Shown here: piece after piece, positions 45,968-55,514 of the stretch | Layout: each line of letters starts with the position of its first letter | Numbering within the stretch: the first letter of the stretch is position 1 | DNA from: Vibrio mangrovi | Lineage (GTDB): Bacteria; Pseudomonadota; Gammaproteobacteria; Enterobacterales; Vibrionaceae | Assembly: GCF_024346955.1 (NCBI RefSeq) | Contig: NZ_AP024883.1 | Location: forward strand, 3,610,543 to 3,674,542 | Reading direction: 5' to 3' | Length of the DNA: 64,000 nucleotides | The notes under the pieces: model-generated | The model's input: only the letters and a program-made list of their open reading frames with translations | What the model was told of the DNA's origin: nothing | Databases searched by the model: none | Translations under genes and position numbers: made by a program

Positions 45968-46597
45968 TTAGTTGTTTAGTTCATTATCTGAACTCACAAG
46001 AATCCTTGCGCTACTTTTATTGGTTATCGCTTGTATAAACTCATCGATATGCCGAATCTCGATCTCAATAGTAATAACAACCCGTTGAAGATATTGCGCT
46101 TCCAGCTCCTGAGCACCAAATTGCTGAATGACCGATTGAGCCAGAGGGATTAATCCATAGTCTAGCGCCAGGTTTAATTTCCTGGTGATTTTTTTTTCGA
46201 TAGTTTGAAGTTGCTTAAGAGCTTGCTGAACTCCGCCGCCATAAGCTTTGACTAATCCACCTGTTCCCAGCTTAACACCACCATAGTAACGTACAACAAC
46301 CGCGGTAATTTCTCCGATATGTGCACCTGAAAGCTGAGCTAAAATCGGCTTTCCTGCTGTTCCTGATGGTTCTCCGTCATCACTGAATCCCCATTTCATT
46401 GAATCATCAGGTCGCCCGGCCACAAAAGCCCAACAATGATGTCTTGCATCAGGATACTGACTTTTTATCTGCTCAATAAAGCCCTTAGATGACTCAATTC
46501 CCGGCGTATGCTGAAGAAAAGTCATGAACAGACTCTTCTTTATTTCTTCTTCATAACAGACAGAAGTTGCCGGTATCGCATAAGGCTGATCATTCAT
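45968..46597 (-). CDS. yigZ: YigZ/IMPACT family protein
   Basis: A 209-residue cytosolic protein. The N-terminal UPF0029/IMPACT domain has the signature GFSDDGEPSGTAGKPILAQL (about 69-88) and VVVRYYGGVKLGTGGLVKAYGG (about 97-118); a small DUF1949 ferredoxin-like domain ends the chain. The eukaryotic relative IMPACT regulates the GCN2 pathway; the bacterial role is not settled. It is the first gene of the yigZ-trkH-hemG group. In E. coli pepQ precedes yigZ; it is absent here. Confidence 0.92.
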   Translation of the reverse strand: MNDQPYAIPATSVCYEEEIKKSLFMTFLQHTPGIESSKGFIEQIKSQYPDARHHCWAFVAGRPDDSMKWGFSDDGEPSGTAGKPILAQLSGAHIGEITAVVVRYYGGVKLGTGGLVKAYGGGVQQALKQLQTIEKKITRKLNLALDYGLIPLAQSVIQQFGAQELEAQYLQRVVITIEIEIRHIDEFIQAITNKSSARILVSSDNELNN

Positions 46598-46871
46598 TAA
46601 TTACCCGGAATTACATCAAATCAGAGAGTTTTCACAGTCTATCACGACCACAAAGAAAAGTGCTGCTGATCTAGAGATCCGGAATTATATACCAGTGCTT
46701 TTGCTAATTTAGCAAACCACCAATAACTACAGATATTGCAAAGAGAGTTGTGGACAACTAGCACGAGCAGTAAACTTGCGCTAGCTAGAACGCCTGATTT
46801 TGGGCGCACACTAAATATAACTATTTGATTATGATAACGAAAATAAACATTTGATTTGATGGAGATATATA
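46598..46871. other. Divergent promoter region with a palindrome
   Basis: Between yigZ and a small membrane-protein gene. It contains a perfect 17-bp palindrome TTTGCTAATTTAGCAAA (46700-46716) that could be a regulator site. No gene is seen. Confidence 0.4.
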
Positions 46872-47120
46872 ATGAACGGCAGTTGGGCTAACTTCTTTCC
46901 GTACTTTGCTGGAGCTTTTAAGATTATTGTATTAGGTATTGGAGCCTACTTAGCTATTAAATGGCATTTTGATGAAGAGAGGAGAGTGAGGGAAGCAGAA
47001 GGCGTGGTATTTGATAAACCAAGCGCCATGAAAAAGTTGGCAATGATACTAGCCTTCCCAGTCTTTCTAGTTATTCTAATCCTTCTAGTTATTTATGCGA
47101 CTAACTGGTTTCTCGACTGA
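46872..47120 (+). CDS. Small two-helix membrane protein of unknown function
   Basis: Unrecognised, 82 residues. There are two membrane helices (about 10-30 and 54-79) joined by a charged loop FDEERRVREAEG; both ends are likely periplasmic. A GGAGATATATA ribosome site stands just before the ATG. A good terminator follows 30 nt after the stop. It occupies the place where pepQ stands in E. coli, between yigZ and the fad genes, and has low GC, so it may be an accessory gene. Function is unknown. Confidence 0.6.
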   Translation: MNGSWANFFPYFAGAFKIIVLGIGAYLAIKWHFDEERRVREAEGVVFDKPSAMKKLAMILAFPVFLVILILLVIYATNWFLD

Positions 47121-47150
47121 CGGGCTTTATATACAGGAATCACATTAGTT

Positions 47151-47182
47151 GCCAGCAATGCAATTTTGTTTGCTGGCTTTTT
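47151..47182 (+). terminator. Rho-independent terminator after the small membrane-protein gene
   Basis: GCCAGCAA/TTGCTGGC perfect 8-bp stem with an 11-nt loop, then TTTTT. Confidence 0.82.
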
Positions 47183-47751
47183 CAGCCTTCTGATTATTTT
47201 TGGTCATAGTGGTCATGAAGTCATTTTTCTGAGTCACTCAAAGCCACCCCATCGATTACTGATCATTTTCTTTATGGTTGGCGGAATCACAGGGTTTACC
47301 ATCAATTACCTGATCTATCATATAATTATTAAAGAAAATAACTTTATTCAGTGTCCCGCTGAAACTGGCTATAAGAATAATTTGATGGATAAATATGTCA
47401 GAGAAATAAGGGATTGTGACAACTGACTTGCTTTTCTACCTCACTTTGATATTGCTTCATCCTTCCTTGTAAAATAAGACATAAGTCACCAATCATTCAT
47501 AGACTAAAACGTGATTCTTGCAAATCTCATAAAAATGCTTAAACATTAATCAAACATCAAAATACCTTCATGATTGTGCATACAAATTTTTGATTATTCA
47601 GAAAAAATGTGTGCAGCAATTCGTGTAGCAAAAGCTACATTTTCAGTGTCAAAATAGAAATAATCCTTTCAAGATCAATATATTAAAAAAAACACTCCAA
47701 ATTTATTGCAGTTATCTGAACTTGTGCCCACACTTTTTGAATACTAAAACA

Positions 47752-47767
47752 AGTCATCGTACCAGTT
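47752..47767. promoter_or_regulatory. Putative FadR operator before fadB
   Basis: Minus-strand AACTGGTACGATGACT, in which AACTGGTACGA matches the FadR consensus half fully and the other half is degenerate. It lies 34 nt before the fadB start, the normal position for repression of the fadBA operon in the absence of long-chain acyl-CoA. Confidence 0.65.
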
Positions 47768-47800
47768 GACTCATTACAAATGCATGTCAGGAGATAGTTC

Positions 47801-49984
47801 ATGATTTTTCAGTCAAAGACATTGCAGGTAAAGGAAATAGAAGGTGGTATCCTTGAGCTGCAGTTTTGTTCACCTCAGTCCGTCAATACCCTTGATACGG
47901 CAACCTTAGGTTATCTGGATGAAGCATTGGATGTCATCCAAAAGGTTCCGGATCTCAAAGGATTAATACTCACATCCGATAAAGAAAGCTTTATCGTCGG
48001 TGCAGATATCAATGAGTTTTTAGGTTTATTCCAATATCCGAGTGAAGAGCTTGAGCAGTGGCTTCATTATGCCAACCGGATATTCTGTAAACTCGAAGAT
48101 CTCCCTGTTCCGACAATATCAGCTCTGTGTGGATATGCACTCGGTGGTGGATGTGAGTGTGTACTTGCTACTGATTTTCGTATTGCAACACCATCAACAA
48201 AAATTGGGTTACCGGAAACAAGACTGGGAATTATGCCAGGATTCGGTGGCTGTGTTCGTTTGCCAAGATTAATTGGCGCAGATAATGCCTTAGAAGCAAT
48301 CGTTCAGGCCAAAATATTAAATGCAGAACAAGCTCTATCTGTCGGGCTTGTCGATGCAATCTCTACAGAAGAAAATCTGTTAGAAACAGCAAAACAGACT
48401 TTAGACGATGCAATTCACTTACGCATTAACTGGAAAAAAATACGGCAGGAAAAATGTGCACCGCTTACTTTATCCTCGGTAGAACAACTTATGGTCTTTT
48501 CTACTGCAAAAGGAATGACTCATCAAAAAGTAAGCACTCACTACATGGCCCCATTTCTAGCGATTGAGACTATCGAAGCCTCAGCTATGCTTCACAGAGA
48601 CGAAGCTCTGAATATCGAGCGGAAGAACTTCGTCACGCTGGCGAAATCAGATCAGGCAACAGCACTTGTCAGTATCTATCTGAATGATCAGTATATTAAA
48701 GGTCTCGCCAAAAAAGCTAAAAAGTCTCTCACTCATCCAATGAATCACAGTGCCGTAATTGGTGCCGGAGTAATGGGAGGCGGAATTGCTTACCAATCTG
48801 CGATTAAAGGAATTCCGGCAGTGTTAAAAGATATCGTTCCGGAATCTCTGAAACTGGGAATGGATCATACAGCTCAACTTCTGGAGCAAGGAGTGAAGCG
48901 AGGGAAACTTTCTCCCAGAGAAATGGCAAATACCCTCTCGTCTATTCGGCCAACACTCAATTATGCCGGTATAGAAGATGTTGATATCGTCGTTGAAGCT
49001 GTTGTAGAAAACCCCAAAATAAAATCTTCAGTTCTCAAAGAACTGGAAGAAAAAGTATCACCCAACACAATTCTGACCTCAAATACATCAACAATTCCAA
49101 TTACCGATCTGGCCTCAGGATTATCAAGACCTGAAAATTTCTGTGGTATGCACTTTTTCAATCCGGTTCATAAAATGCCGCTTGTTGAAATTATCCGGGG
49201 GAAACATACCAGTGAAGAAACAATTGCTACCGTTGTTGCTTTTGCAGCCCATATGGGGAAATCTCCAATAGTCGTTAATGATTGTCCCGGATTTTTTGTC
49301 AACCGGGTTCTGTTCCCTTATTTTCTGGCCTTTTGCCAGTTACTTGATGAGGGATATGACTTTAGCCACATCGATAAAATCATGGAAAAAGATTTCGGCT
49401 GGCCAATGGGACCGGCTTATTTGCTTGATGTGGTAGGTATCGACATTGCTTATCATGCTCAGCAAGTCATTTGCCAGGCTTACCCGGAAAGGATGAAAGC
49501 ATCTCCGGACAATATTATTACCCGGCTCTATGAAGCCAAGCGATTCGGCCAGAAAACCGGGGAAGGCTTCTATCAGTACTACACCGATAAGAGAGGAAAG
49601 AGCAAAAAAGTACTATCTCCGGATATCAATCAACTGGTGTACTCATCAGGAGAACCACAACCGGTTACAGATAGCCAAATGATCATGGATCGTATGATGG
49701 TTCCAATGATGAATGAAGTTATTCTTTGCATGGAGGAAAATATTATCTTCTCTCCTGCTGAAGCAGATATTGCTTTAGTGTACGGACTCGGTTTCCCACC
49801 ATTCAGAGGAGGCGTTTGCCGCTATCTGGATACAATCGGTATTCCACAATATATCCAAACAGCTCAGTCATATCAGAGTTTAGGAGAACTCTATCGCGTT
49901 CCGAAGTCTCTCGAAGAAATGGCTCGTGAAGAAAAAGTTTTCTATCCCATCCACCATGTCAAATCAGAATCAGAGAGAGGGTAA
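47801..49984 (+). CDS. fadB: Fatty-acid oxidation complex alpha subunit FadB
   Basis: A 727-residue multifunctional beta-oxidation enzyme: enoyl-CoA hydratase/isomerase in the N-terminal 200 residues and L-3-hydroxyacyl-CoA dehydrogenase in the C-terminal part. The crotonase oxyanion and Glu motifs are GYALGGGCEC and GLPETRLGIMPGFGG; the NAD site is IGAGVMGGGIAYQSA, and the dehydrogenase catalytic His is in CGMHFFNPVHKMPLVE. It forms an alpha2beta2 complex with FadA, whose gene starts 5 nt later. CAGGAGAT precedes the ATG. A FadR-like site lies upstream. Confidence 0.95.
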   Translation: MIFQSKTLQVKEIEGGILELQFCSPQSVNTLDTATLGYLDEALDVIQKVPDLKGLILTSDKESFIVGADINEFLGLFQYPSEELEQWLHYANRIFCKLEDLPVPTISALCGYALGGGCECVLATDFRIATPSTKIGLPETRLGIMPGFGGCVRLPRLIGADNALEAIVQAKILNAEQALSVGLVDAISTEENLLETAKQTLDDAIHLRINWKKIRQEKCAPLTLSSVEQLMVFSTAKGMTHQKVSTHYMAPFLAIETIEASAMLHRDEALNIERKNFVTLAKSDQATALVSIYLNDQYIKGLAKKAKKSLTHPMNHSAVIGAGVMGGGIAYQSAIKGIPAVLKDIVPESLKLGMDHTAQLLEQGVKRGKLSPREMANTLSSIRPTLNYAGIEDVDIVVEAVVENPKIKSSVLKELEEKVSPNTILTSNTSTIPITDLASGLSRPENFCGMHFFNPVHKMPLVEIIRGKHTSEETIATVVAFAAHMGKSPIVVNDCPGFFVNRVLFPYFLAFCQLLDEGYDFSHIDKIMEKDFGWPMGPAYLLDVVGIDIAYHAQQVICQAYPERMKASPDNIITRLYEAKRFGQKTGEGFYQYYTDKRGKSKKVLSPDINQLVYSSGEPQPVTDSQMIMDRMMVPMMNEVILCMEENIIFSPAEADIALVYGLGFPPFRGGVCRYLDTIGIPQYIQTAQSYQSLGELYRVPKSLEEMAREEKVFYPIHHVKSESERG

Positions 49985-49988
49985 GCGT

Positions 49989-51158
49989 ATGAGTAAGCAA
50001 GCTGTGATAGTTGATTGTATCCGGACACCGATGGGGCGCTCTAAAGGTGGTGTATTCCGCCATACCCGCGCAGAAACACTCTCTGCACACTTGATGCAAT
50101 CACTGGTTCAACGAAATCCACAAATCCCGGTAGCTGAAATTGAAGATATCTACTGGGGATGTGTTCAGCAAACGCTTGAACAGGGAATGAATATTGCCCG
50201 CAATGCTGCCATTTTAGCCGGACTACCATTTGAAATTGGTGCAGTCACCGTCAACCGACTGTGCGGTTCTTCAATGCAGGCACTCCATGATGCAGCAAGA
50301 GCCGTTACTGTTGGTGATGCCGATATTTGTCTGATCGGCGGGGTTGAACATATGGGGCATGTCCCGATGACTCATGGACTAGATATGCATCCGGGCCTGA
50401 GTAAACATGCAGCAAAAGCAGCCGGAGTCATGGGACTGACAGCAGAAATGCTGGCAAAACAATACCAGATTAGCCGGGAAGCACAGGACCAGTTCGCTCT
50501 GCGCTCTCATCAAAGAGCGACCCTTGCAACTGAAAGACAGTTATTTCAACGAGAAATAGTTCCGACTCAGGGCCACAATGATCAGGGAGCACTCATTTCT
50601 CTGCAAGAAGATGAAGTCATTCGACGGGATGCATCACTAGATTCCCTCGCATCTCTCAAACCGGTTTTCGATCCGGTCCATGGGACAGTGACAGCAGGAA
50701 CATCTTCGGCATTATCAGATGGTGCCTCTGCAATGATTGTAACCACGAAAGAGAAAGCGCACCAACTGGGATTACCAATTAAGGCCAAAATCCGTTCTAT
50801 GGCAATTGCAGGATGTGAACCTTCCGTCATGGGAATAGGTCCGGTACCAGCGACCAGAAAAGCGCTGAAAAGAGCCGGATTATCACTTCAGGATATTGAG
50901 GTAATCGAACTGAACGAAGCTTTTGCTGCGCAGGCTCTTTCCTGTATTCAGCAATTTGAACTGATGGATCGCTTTGATGATAAAGTGAATTTATGGGGTG
51001 GAGCTATCGCATTGGGTCATCCCCTGGGATGTTCCGGAGCCAGAATATCAACAACATTGTTACACGTGATGGAACATCAGGATGCCCAGTTTGGGCTGGC
51101 AACCATGTGTATCGGTATGGGTCAGGGGATCGCAACGATTTTTGAGCGTGTCAGCTAG
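49989..51158 (+). CDS. fadA: 3-ketoacyl-CoA thiolase FadA
   Basis: A 389-residue thiolase that cleaves 3-ketoacyl-CoA to acetyl-CoA and a shortened acyl-CoA. The nucleophile Cys is in NRLCGSSMQ (about residue 91), the His in GGAIALGHPLGCSGAR and the second Cys in TMCIGMGQG. The start is the ATG at 49989 (MSKQAVIVDCIRTPMG), 5 nt after the fadB stop; the frame is open upstream inside fadB. It is the last gene of fadBA, followed by a terminator shared with the convergent glmU. Confidence 0.95.
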   Translation: MSKQAVIVDCIRTPMGRSKGGVFRHTRAETLSAHLMQSLVQRNPQIPVAEIEDIYWGCVQQTLEQGMNIARNAAILAGLPFEIGAVTVNRLCGSSMQALHDAARAVTVGDADICLIGGVEHMGHVPMTHGLDMHPGLSKHAAKAAGVMGLTAEMLAKQYQISREAQDQFALRSHQRATLATERQLFQREIVPTQGHNDQGALISLQEDEVIRRDASLDSLASLKPVFDPVHGTVTAGTSSALSDGASAMIVTTKEKAHQLGLPIKAKIRSMAIAGCEPSVMGIGPVPATRKALKRAGLSLQDIEVIELNEAFAAQALSCIQQFELMDRFDDKVNLWGGAIALGHPLGCSGARISTTLLHVMEHQDAQFGLATMCIGMGQGIATIFERVS

Positions 51159-51186
51159 TCGTTATCTGATTTTAATATCTGGTACG

Positions 51187-51214
51187 AAAAAGGCTCCTTC
51201 CGGAGCCTTCTTTC
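51187..51214. terminator. Terminator between fadA and glmU
   Basis: AAGGCTCC/GGAGCCTT 8-bp stem with a TTCC loop, A-run before and T-rich sequence after, so it works in both directions for the convergent fadA and glmU. Confidence 0.88.
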
Positions 51215-51221
51215 TATTGCC

Positions 51222-52583
51222 TTATTTGTTTTTTACCGGTCTCTGCCAGCCTTCAACCCGACGTTCTTTGGCCCGGGTAATCACCAACTCACCCTGAGCA
51301 ACATTTCTGGTTAATGTGGTGCCAGCACCAATTGTAGCACCGTCTTCAATCGTCACCGGAGCCACCAACTGACTGTCGGAACCAACAAAAACATCATCAC
51401 CGATGATCGTTTTATGTTTATTGGCACCGTCATAGTTACAGGTAATAACACCAGCGCCAACATTAACCCGTGCTCCTATTTCCGCATCTCCCAGATAAGC
51501 CAGATGATTAGCTTTCGAGCCTTCACCCAACCGGGCATTTTTCACTTCGACAAAATTGCCGACATGCGCATCATCCTTTAATTCAGCCCCAGGTCTCAAA
51601 CGGGTAAACGGACCGACAGTACACATTTCTCCAACTGTAGCACCTTCAATAACACTGTATGGACGAATGATCGTGTTGTCGTCGATTTCACAATCTTTTA
51701 ATACACAACCAGCCCCGATAATGACATTATTTCCCAGGGATACACTCCCTTCGATAACGACATTGACATCAATCTCAACATCATAACCGCACTGCAACTG
51801 ACCCCGGAGATCGAATCGGGCCGGATCCCGCAGCATGACTCCCTGAGTTAACAGCTTATTCGCCAGAGAGTACTGATAAGCTCTCTCCAGCCGGGATAGC
51901 TGCACACGATCATTTACACCTTCAACTTCCATTTGTTCCATAGGATGGACCGCCTGAATAGCTCTCCCTTCAGCATGTGCAGCAGCGATAACATCTGTCA
52001 GATAATATTCACCCTGAGCATTGTTGTTCTCTAATCCGGATAACCAGCGTTTCAGATCCTTACCCGAAGCAACCAGTACACCCGTATTTACTTCCTGAAT
52101 AGCAAGTTCAGCTTCGGAAGCATCCTTCTGTTCAACAATAGCGACCACGGTATCATTTTTGCGGATAATCCGCCCATACCCGGTTGGGTTATCTAATACA
52201 ACAGTTAATAGCGCAATACCATCCTGTGGCTGTGAAGAAAGTAAACTCTCAATGGTTTCTTCTGAAATCAGAGGAACATCGCCATACAGCACAATAATCT
52301 GCTCATCATCATGAAAATAGCCGGATGCCTGCTCAACAGCATGTCCTGTTCCCAATTGTTGATCCTGCAACACCCAGTTAACCGACTCCTCAGCAAGCTT
52401 CTGCTGCATCAACTCACCACCGTGACCATAAACAAGATGTATCTGCTGCGCACCAATACTCTGACACGTATCAATGACATGCTTGACCATAGGTTTACCT
52501 GCAATCGTATGAAGAACCTTAGGTAATTGGGAGTACATACGGGTTCCTTTACCCGCAGCTAAAATCACAGCGCTGAATTTCAT
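51222..52583 (-). CDS. glmU: Bifunctional GlcNAc-1-phosphate uridyltransferase/acetyltransferase GlmU
   Basis: A 453-residue bifunctional enzyme making UDP-GlcNAc, precursor of peptidoglycan and LPS. The N-terminal uridyltransferase (about 1-228) begins VILAAGKGTRMYSQLPKVLH, with QDQQLGTGHAV and YGDVPL. The C-terminal half (about 250-453) is a left-handed parallel beta-helix of hexapeptide repeats with the acetyltransferase segment VEVKNARLGEGSKANHLAYLGDAEIG. It lies downstream of the atp operon on the same strand, behind a terminator. The length is almost the same as in E. coli (456). Confidence 0.96.
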   Translation of the reverse strand: MKFSAVILAAGKGTRMYSQLPKVLHTIAGKPMVKHVIDTCQSIGAQQIHLVYGHGGELMQQKLAEESVNWVLQDQQLGTGHAVEQASGYFHDDEQIIVLYGDVPLISEETIESLLSSQPQDGIALLTVVLDNPTGYGRIIRKNDTVVAIVEQKDASEAELAIQEVNTGVLVASGKDLKRWLSGLENNNAQGEYYLTDVIAAAHAEGRAIQAVHPMEQMEVEGVNDRVQLSRLERAYQYSLANKLLTQGVMLRDPARFDLRGQLQCGYDVEIDVNVVIEGSVSLGNNVIIGAGCVLKDCEIDDNTIIRPYSVIEGATVGEMCTVGPFTRLRPGAELKDDAHVGNFVEVKNARLGEGSKANHLAYLGDAEIGARVNVGAGVITCNYDGANKHKTIIGDDVFVGSDSQLVAPVTIEDGATIGAGTTLTRNVAQGELVITRAKERRVEGWQRPVKNK

Positions 52584-52679
52584 GGACTACCTTTATACTT
52601 AATATAAGAAACTGACTCTGATTCTATATGGGAAACTTGAAATAGTTAAATTATCGGCAGGGATTTTTGACAAGATATT

Positions 52680-52707
52680 AAAAAAGGCGACATGATGTCG
52701 CCTTTTC
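52680..52707 (-). terminator. Terminator of the ATP synthase operon
   Basis: AAAAGGCGACA/TGTCGCCTTTT stem with a 3-nt loop and a T-run on the minus strand, 18 nt after the atpC stop. Confidence 0.9.
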
Positions 52708-52724
52708 CGAACGCAGTTAAAAAA

Positions 52725-53147
52725 TTAACGACGTTGTTTAACCAGCTCGATAACTCGTAGCTGGGCAATGGCTTTAGCCAGTTCACTGGCCGCCTGCGCG
52801 AAGTCCATATCACCATGCTGATTCTGAATTTTCTCCTCAGCACGACGCTTGGCTTCTTCCGCCTTTGCTGCGTCTAGATCTTCACCACGAATGGCTGTAT
52901 CAGCAAGAACCGTAGAGGTACTTGCCTGAACTTCCACTATACCACCAGAAACATAAATGATTTCTTCGTGGCCGTGCTGCTTCACAATACGCACCATACC
53001 AGGCTTTATAGCGGTCAGCAGCGGTGCGTGACCGTGGTAGATACCAAGCTCACCTTCGCTACCGGTCACCTGAAACGTTTCAACCATCCCGGAGAAGAGT
53101 TTCTTCTCGGCACTGACAACGTCCAAGTGAAAGGGTATTGATGCCAT
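52725..53147 (-). CDS. atpC: ATP synthase F1 epsilon subunit
   Basis: A 140-residue epsilon subunit, part of the central stalk and the self-inhibition switch of F1. The N-terminal beta sandwich (about 1-85) includes FQVTGSEGELGIYHGHAPLLTAIKPG; the C-terminal helical hairpin (about 90-138) is intact and ends IAQLRVIELVKQRR. It is the last gene of the operon, 18 nt after atpD. The length is close to the E. coli subunit (139). Confidence 0.96.
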   Translation of the reverse strand: MASIPFHLDVVSAEKKLFSGMVETFQVTGSEGELGIYHGHAPLLTAIKPGMVRIVKQHGHEEIIYVSGGIVEVQASTSTVLADTAIRGEDLDAAKAEEAKRRAEEKIQNQHGDMDFAQAASELAKAIAQLRVIELVKQRR

Positions 53148-53165
53148 ATCGCCTCCTAGTCAGCC

Positions 53166-54569
53166 TTATAGCTTCTTCGCATTCTCAACAGCGTCGTCAA
53201 TTGCACCACAGTACATAAACGCCTGTTCAGGAACGTCATCATATTCACCGGAAAGGAGACCTTTGAAACCACGCAGGGTTTCTTTCAGAGGAACGTAAAT
53301 TCCCGGGTCACCAGTAAATACTTCGGCTACGTGGTAAGGCTGAGTCAGGAAACGCTCAATCTTACGAGCACGGGCAACCACCAGCTTATCGTCTTCAGAA
53401 AGCTCATCCATACCCAGAATCGCAATGATATCTTTCAGCTCTTTATAGCGCTGAAGTGTTGACTGAACACCACGAGCAATATCGTAATGTTCCTGACCAA
53501 CAACGAGTGGATCAAGCTGACGTGATGTTGAATCAAGCGGGTCAATCGCTGGATACAAACCCATTGCCGCGATGTTACGGTTCAATACAACCGTTGCATC
53601 CAAGTGAGCAAATGTTGTTGCAGGAGATGGGTCAGTCAAGTCATCCGCTGGTACATAAACCGCCTGTACGGACGTGATAGAACCAGTTTTGGTTGAAGTG
53701 ATACGTTCTTGCAGAACACCCATTTCTTCTGCCAGTGTTGGCTGATAACCTACCGCTGAAGGCATACGGCCCAGAAGTGCTGAAACTTCTGTTCCCGCCA
53801 GGGTATAACGGTAAATGTTATCGATAAACAGAAGTACGTCACGACCTTCATCACGGAACTTCTCAGCCATTGTCAAACCAGTCAGAGCAACACGCAGACG
53901 GTTACCCGGTGGTTCGTTCATCTGACCGTAAACCATCGCTACCTTAGATTCTTCAGGTTTTTCGATGTTTACAACGCCAGCTTCCTGCATTTCGTAGTAG
54001 AAGTCGTTCCCTTCACGAGTACGCTCACCTACCCCGGCAAATACAGACAAACCAGAGTGTTGTAGCGCGATGTTGTTGATCAGTTCCATCATGTTTACTG
54101 TCTTACCAACACCGGCACCACCGAACAGACCGATTTTACCACCCTTCGCGAATGGGCAAATCAGGTCAATAACTTTTACACCAGTTTCTAAAAGCTCAGT
54201 CGCGTTAGACTGTTCTTCATAGCTTGGTGCTTCACGGTGAATAGAGTAAGTGTCTTCTGCACCAATCTCACCGCGTTCGTCAATCGCATCACCCAAAACG
54301 TTCATGATACGACCTAACGTTTTAGTACCGACAGGTACTGAAATTGGAGCGCCAGTATTTTCTACTGTCATTCCACGACGTAAACCATCCGAGCTACCCA
54401 TAACGATTGCGCGTACAACGCCACCGCCCAGCTGTTGCTGAACTTCAAGAACCAGACGTCCCTGAGCATCCACAACATTCAGAGCATCGTAAACACTAGG
54501 TACTTCGCTCTGTGGGAACTCTACGTCGACTACTGCACCAATGATCTGTACGATCTTACCTGTAGCCAT
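53166..54569 (-). CDS. atpD: ATP synthase F1 beta subunit
   Basis: A 467-residue catalytic subunit. Walker A GGAGVGKT (about 149-156), the catalytic Glu and Arg in GVGERTREGND, and Walker B VLLFIDNIYRYTLAG are present. Three copies alternate with alpha in F1 and perform ATP synthesis. In Walker B the Tyr residues replace the Phe seen in E. coli (IDNIYRYTLAG), a pattern I associate with vibrios. It is between atpG and atpC in standard order. Confidence 0.97.
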   Translation of the reverse strand: MATGKIVQIIGAVVDVEFPQSEVPSVYDALNVVDAQGRLVLEVQQQLGGGVVRAIVMGSSDGLRRGMTVENTGAPISVPVGTKTLGRIMNVLGDAIDERGEIGAEDTYSIHREAPSYEEQSNATELLETGVKVIDLICPFAKGGKIGLFGGAGVGKTVNMMELINNIALQHSGLSVFAGVGERTREGNDFYYEMQEAGVVNIEKPEESKVAMVYGQMNEPPGNRLRVALTGLTMAEKFRDEGRDVLLFIDNIYRYTLAGTEVSALLGRMPSAVGYQPTLAEEMGVLQERITSTKTGSITSVQAVYVPADDLTDPSPATTFAHLDATVVLNRNIAAMGLYPAIDPLDSTSRQLDPLVVGQEHYDIARGVQSTLQRYKELKDIIAILGMDELSEDDKLVVARARKIERFLTQPYHVAEVFTGDPGIYVPLKETLRGFKGLLSGEYDDVPEQAFMYCGAIDDAVENAKKL

Positions 54570-54603
54570 CGTTAATCCTCTAAACTATTTATTTGACCTT
54601 CAC

Positions 54604-55470
54604 TTAAACCGCAGCTGCGCCGCCCACGATTTCCGATAGTTCTTGTGTAATTGCAGCCTGACGGGCTTTGTTATACACAAGTTCCAGTTCTTCAATCAGG
54701 TTACCCGCATTATCAGTCGCAGCCTTCATCGCAACCATCCGAGCCGCTTGCTCACAGGCAAGGTTCTCAACGACTCCCTGATAAACCTGAGACTCTACAT
54801 AACGTTGCAACAACATATTCAGTAGAGGTTTAGGTTCAGGCTCATAGAGATAATCCCATGAATGCTCACGCTGCATATCTTTGCTGTTTGATTTAGGCAA
54901 AGGTAGCAATTGATCGATCGTTGGCTCTTGCACCATGGTGTTAACAAAATGGTTAAACACAACATAGAGGCGATCCAACTCACCTTCATCATATTTCTTC
55001 AGCATTACATTGACTGAACCGATCAAATCTTCCAGAGACGGATTATCTCCCAATCCGGAAATCTGAGCGGCAACCTTTGCTCCGCTGTTATTGAAAAATG
55101 CCGTTGCTTTTGAACCGACAACTGCCAGTTCCACTTCAACATTCTTCTCCGACCAGGATTTCATATCCAGCAGGGCTTTTTTGAACAGGTTAATGTTCAA
55201 GCCACCACACAATCCACGGTCGGTGGAAATGATGATATAACCAACACGTTTGGCTTCACGCTCTTCCAGATACGGATGACGATATTCCAGATTTGCGTTT
55301 GCCACATGACCGATCACTTTACGCATTGTTTCTGCGTATGGACGGGAAGACTCCATTGCGTCCTGACTGCGACGCATTTTAGAAGCTGCCACCATTTCCA
55401 TCGCTTTCGTAATCTTCTGAGTGCTTTTTACACTCCCGATTTTACTACGAATCTCTTTTGCGCCGGCCAT
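54604..55470 (-). CDS. atpG: ATP synthase F1 gamma subunit
   Basis: A 288-residue rotor shaft subunit: the N- and C-terminal helices (MAGAKEIRSKIGSVKSTQKITKAMEMVAASKMR and the C-terminal ITQELSEIVGGAAAV) form the coiled coil inside the alpha3beta3 ring, with a Rossmann-like middle starting GLCGGLN. The start is the ATG at 55470, with GGAG 7 nt upstream; a GTG two codons earlier is less likely. It is between atpA and atpD. Confidence 0.96.
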   Translation of the reverse strand: MAGAKEIRSKIGSVKSTQKITKAMEMVAASKMRRSQDAMESSRPYAETMRKVIGHVANANLEYRHPYLEEREAKRVGYIIISTDRGLCGGLNINLFKKALLDMKSWSEKNVEVELAVVGSKATAFFNNSGAKVAAQISGLGDNPSLEDLIGSVNVMLKKYDEGELDRLYVVFNHFVNTMVQEPTIDQLLPLPKSNSKDMQREHSWDYLYEPEPKPLLNMLLQRYVESQVYQGVVENLACEQAARMVAMKAATDNAGNLIEELELVYNKARQAAITQELSEIVGGAAAV

Positions 55471-55514
55471 CGTCACTCTCCATTAGTTGGTGGCTTATAA
55501 GCCACCGACTTTCA

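Larger units (their letters stand above)
47121..47800. other. Long intergenic stretch upstream of fadB, with doubtful reading frame
   Basis: This 680-nt AT-rich stretch holds the terminator at 47151. An 86-codon hydrophobic frame (47166-47426) has only a TTG start, lies within the terminator and has no ribosome site; it continues in the same frame as the preceding small gene after its TGA. It may be a decayed extension or chance. From 47427 to 47750 I see nothing but AT-rich promoter-like DNA; a FadR-like site follows. Confidence 0.45.

Noticed and set aside
47166..47426. 86-residue hydrophobic reading frame
   Set aside because: TTG start inside a terminator stem-loop, no ribosome site; not called as a gene, though its in-frame link to the preceding gene is reported.
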